Assembly (NCBI GenBank): GCA_016178255.1
Contig: JACOTQ010000031.1
Span: 1-11,823 of the forward strand
From: Candidatus Colwelliibacteriota bacterium
GTDB lineage: Bacteria; Patescibacteriota; Minisyncoccia; UBA6257; Colwellbacteraceae
Length of the DNA stretch: 11,823 nucleotides
Reading direction: 5' to 3'
The translations under genes were made by a program, and so were the position numbers. Positions 11,467 to 11,823 of this stretch are shown in pieces. Each line of letters begins with the position of its first letter. Position 1 is the stretch's first letter. The notes under the pieces were generated by a model that was not told the DNA's origin, did no database searches, and was given only the letters and a program-made list of their open reading frames with translations.

Positions 11467-11823
11467 ATGAGCCGAAAAGACCCGCTCTTTCAAAGGCTCG
11501 CGAGACAGCTGCAAAGCGTTGCGGAATCCTGTTTCATAGAGAAACTTGAGGAGGGTGAGAACGCTCATCATATGATGGAACCCTTGCCCGGTGCCATTGA
11601 GGTTGAAAGGCGGAGATGCCTTAGCGGTGGTATCCCCGAAGATTTGGTGGATAACATCTTAAACCTCGCCTGGCAAAATGCCTGTAACCAGTACACAAAC
11701 TGGCCAGAAAAAGCCATAGCGGCCCTCAAATCTCTGCGCGGTAGGCTTCACAAGACGCACATGAAAAACCCCTCTGCTTCATTAAAAGCCGAGGAGTGTT
11801 GCATCTGTGGAAGCGACATCAAT
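11467..11823 (+). CDS. Unrecognised protein with a strong Shine-Dalgarno (partial)
   Basis: The gene starts at ATG 11467 and remains open for 119 codons to the window edge, so the C-terminus is missing. The start is well supported: AAGGAGAGGAG (11449-11459) lies 7 nt upstream, by far the strongest ribosome-binding site here. A nearer upstream ATG (11462) gives only Met-Pro-stop. The visible part is soluble, helical and charged: an N-terminal helix (RLARQLQSVAESCFIEKLEEG, about 10-30 in two pieces), two histidines and two methionines (HHMM, 34-37), a helix rich in Trp/Asn/Ala (about 58-77), KAIAALKSLRGRLHKTH (82-98), and CCICGSDI (111-118), which looks like the first half of a zinc-binding CxxC pair. 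No family is recognised. A structured 118-nt leader separates it from the DoxX-like gene. Confidence 0.7.
   Translation, partial: MSRKDPLFQRLARQLQSVAESCFIEKLEEGENAHHMMEPLPGAIEVERRRCLSGGIPEDLVDNILNLAWQNACNQYTNWPEKAIAALKSLRGRLHKTHMKNPSASLKAEECCICGSDIN

Noticed and set aside
11027..11571. Three overlapping minus-strand ORFs
   Set aside because: They oppose the DoxX-like gene and the rightmost gene, which has a strong ribosome-binding site and an open frame to the edge.
1..11823. Alternative genetic code (UGA or UAG reassigned)
   Set aside because: tsaD, valS, NUDIX and other genes end at normal stops with homologous C-termini, and no conserved protein is interrupted by TGA or TAG.
1..11823. 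CRISPR array, transposase or integrase
   Set aside because: No regularly spaced repeats and no recombinase motifs were found; the 14-nt repeat pair is a single pair only.

Overview
The window looks like part of a reduced bacterial genome of the Candidate Phyla Radiation (Parcubacteria-like). This rests on the style of TsaD and ValRS, an IF2 with no N-terminal domains, a ValRS that ends right after its anticodon-binding region, overlapping genes, weak or absent Shine-Dalgarno sites, a proline-rich secreted-protein start, and three of four tRNAs without encoded CCA. The code behaves as standard: UGA and UAG both serve as stops. The assignment is inference from sequence style, not from a search.

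Layout. 1-1668 is on the minus strand: the start of a secreted or anchored protein running off the left edge, and a family 2 membrane glycosyltransferase lacking the usual N-terminal membrane part. From 1723 the plus strand carries a GC-rich palindrome fused to the 5' end of tRNA-Glu(UUC), then tsaD 11 nt later. Two tiny minus-strand ORFs, in one frame and separated by a single TAG, fill 2838-3179. A divergent promoter region with a perfect palindrome precedes the plus-strand cluster valS-prsW-hsp20, whose genes overlap. A minus-strand cluster converges on it: infB-rbfA-tRNA-Cys(GCA)-tRNA-Leu(UAA)-coiled-coil membrane protein. Beyond a minus-strand terminator lies tRNA-Ser(GCU), the only tRNA here with encoded CCA, followed by an AT-rich segment with one membrane-protein gene between two 14-nt direct repeats. 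Then come a NUDIX hydrolase and a DoxX-like membrane protein overlapping by 4 nt, and an unrecognised gene with a strong Shine-Dalgarno and a structured leader that runs off the right edge.

Functional theme: mostly translation (tRNAs, t6A synthesis, Val-tRNA charging, initiation, 30S maturation), with membrane-protein and protein-quality genes (PrsW, Hsp20). The most unusual item is valS: a complete histidine-phosphatase domain with an intact RHG/R/E/H active site sits inside the zinc knuckle of the synthetase, between its CxxC pairs. Also notable are -10-like elements 7-9 nt before several start codons, suggesting leaderless mRNAs, and the tRNA-Ser-linked repeat-bounded cassette.
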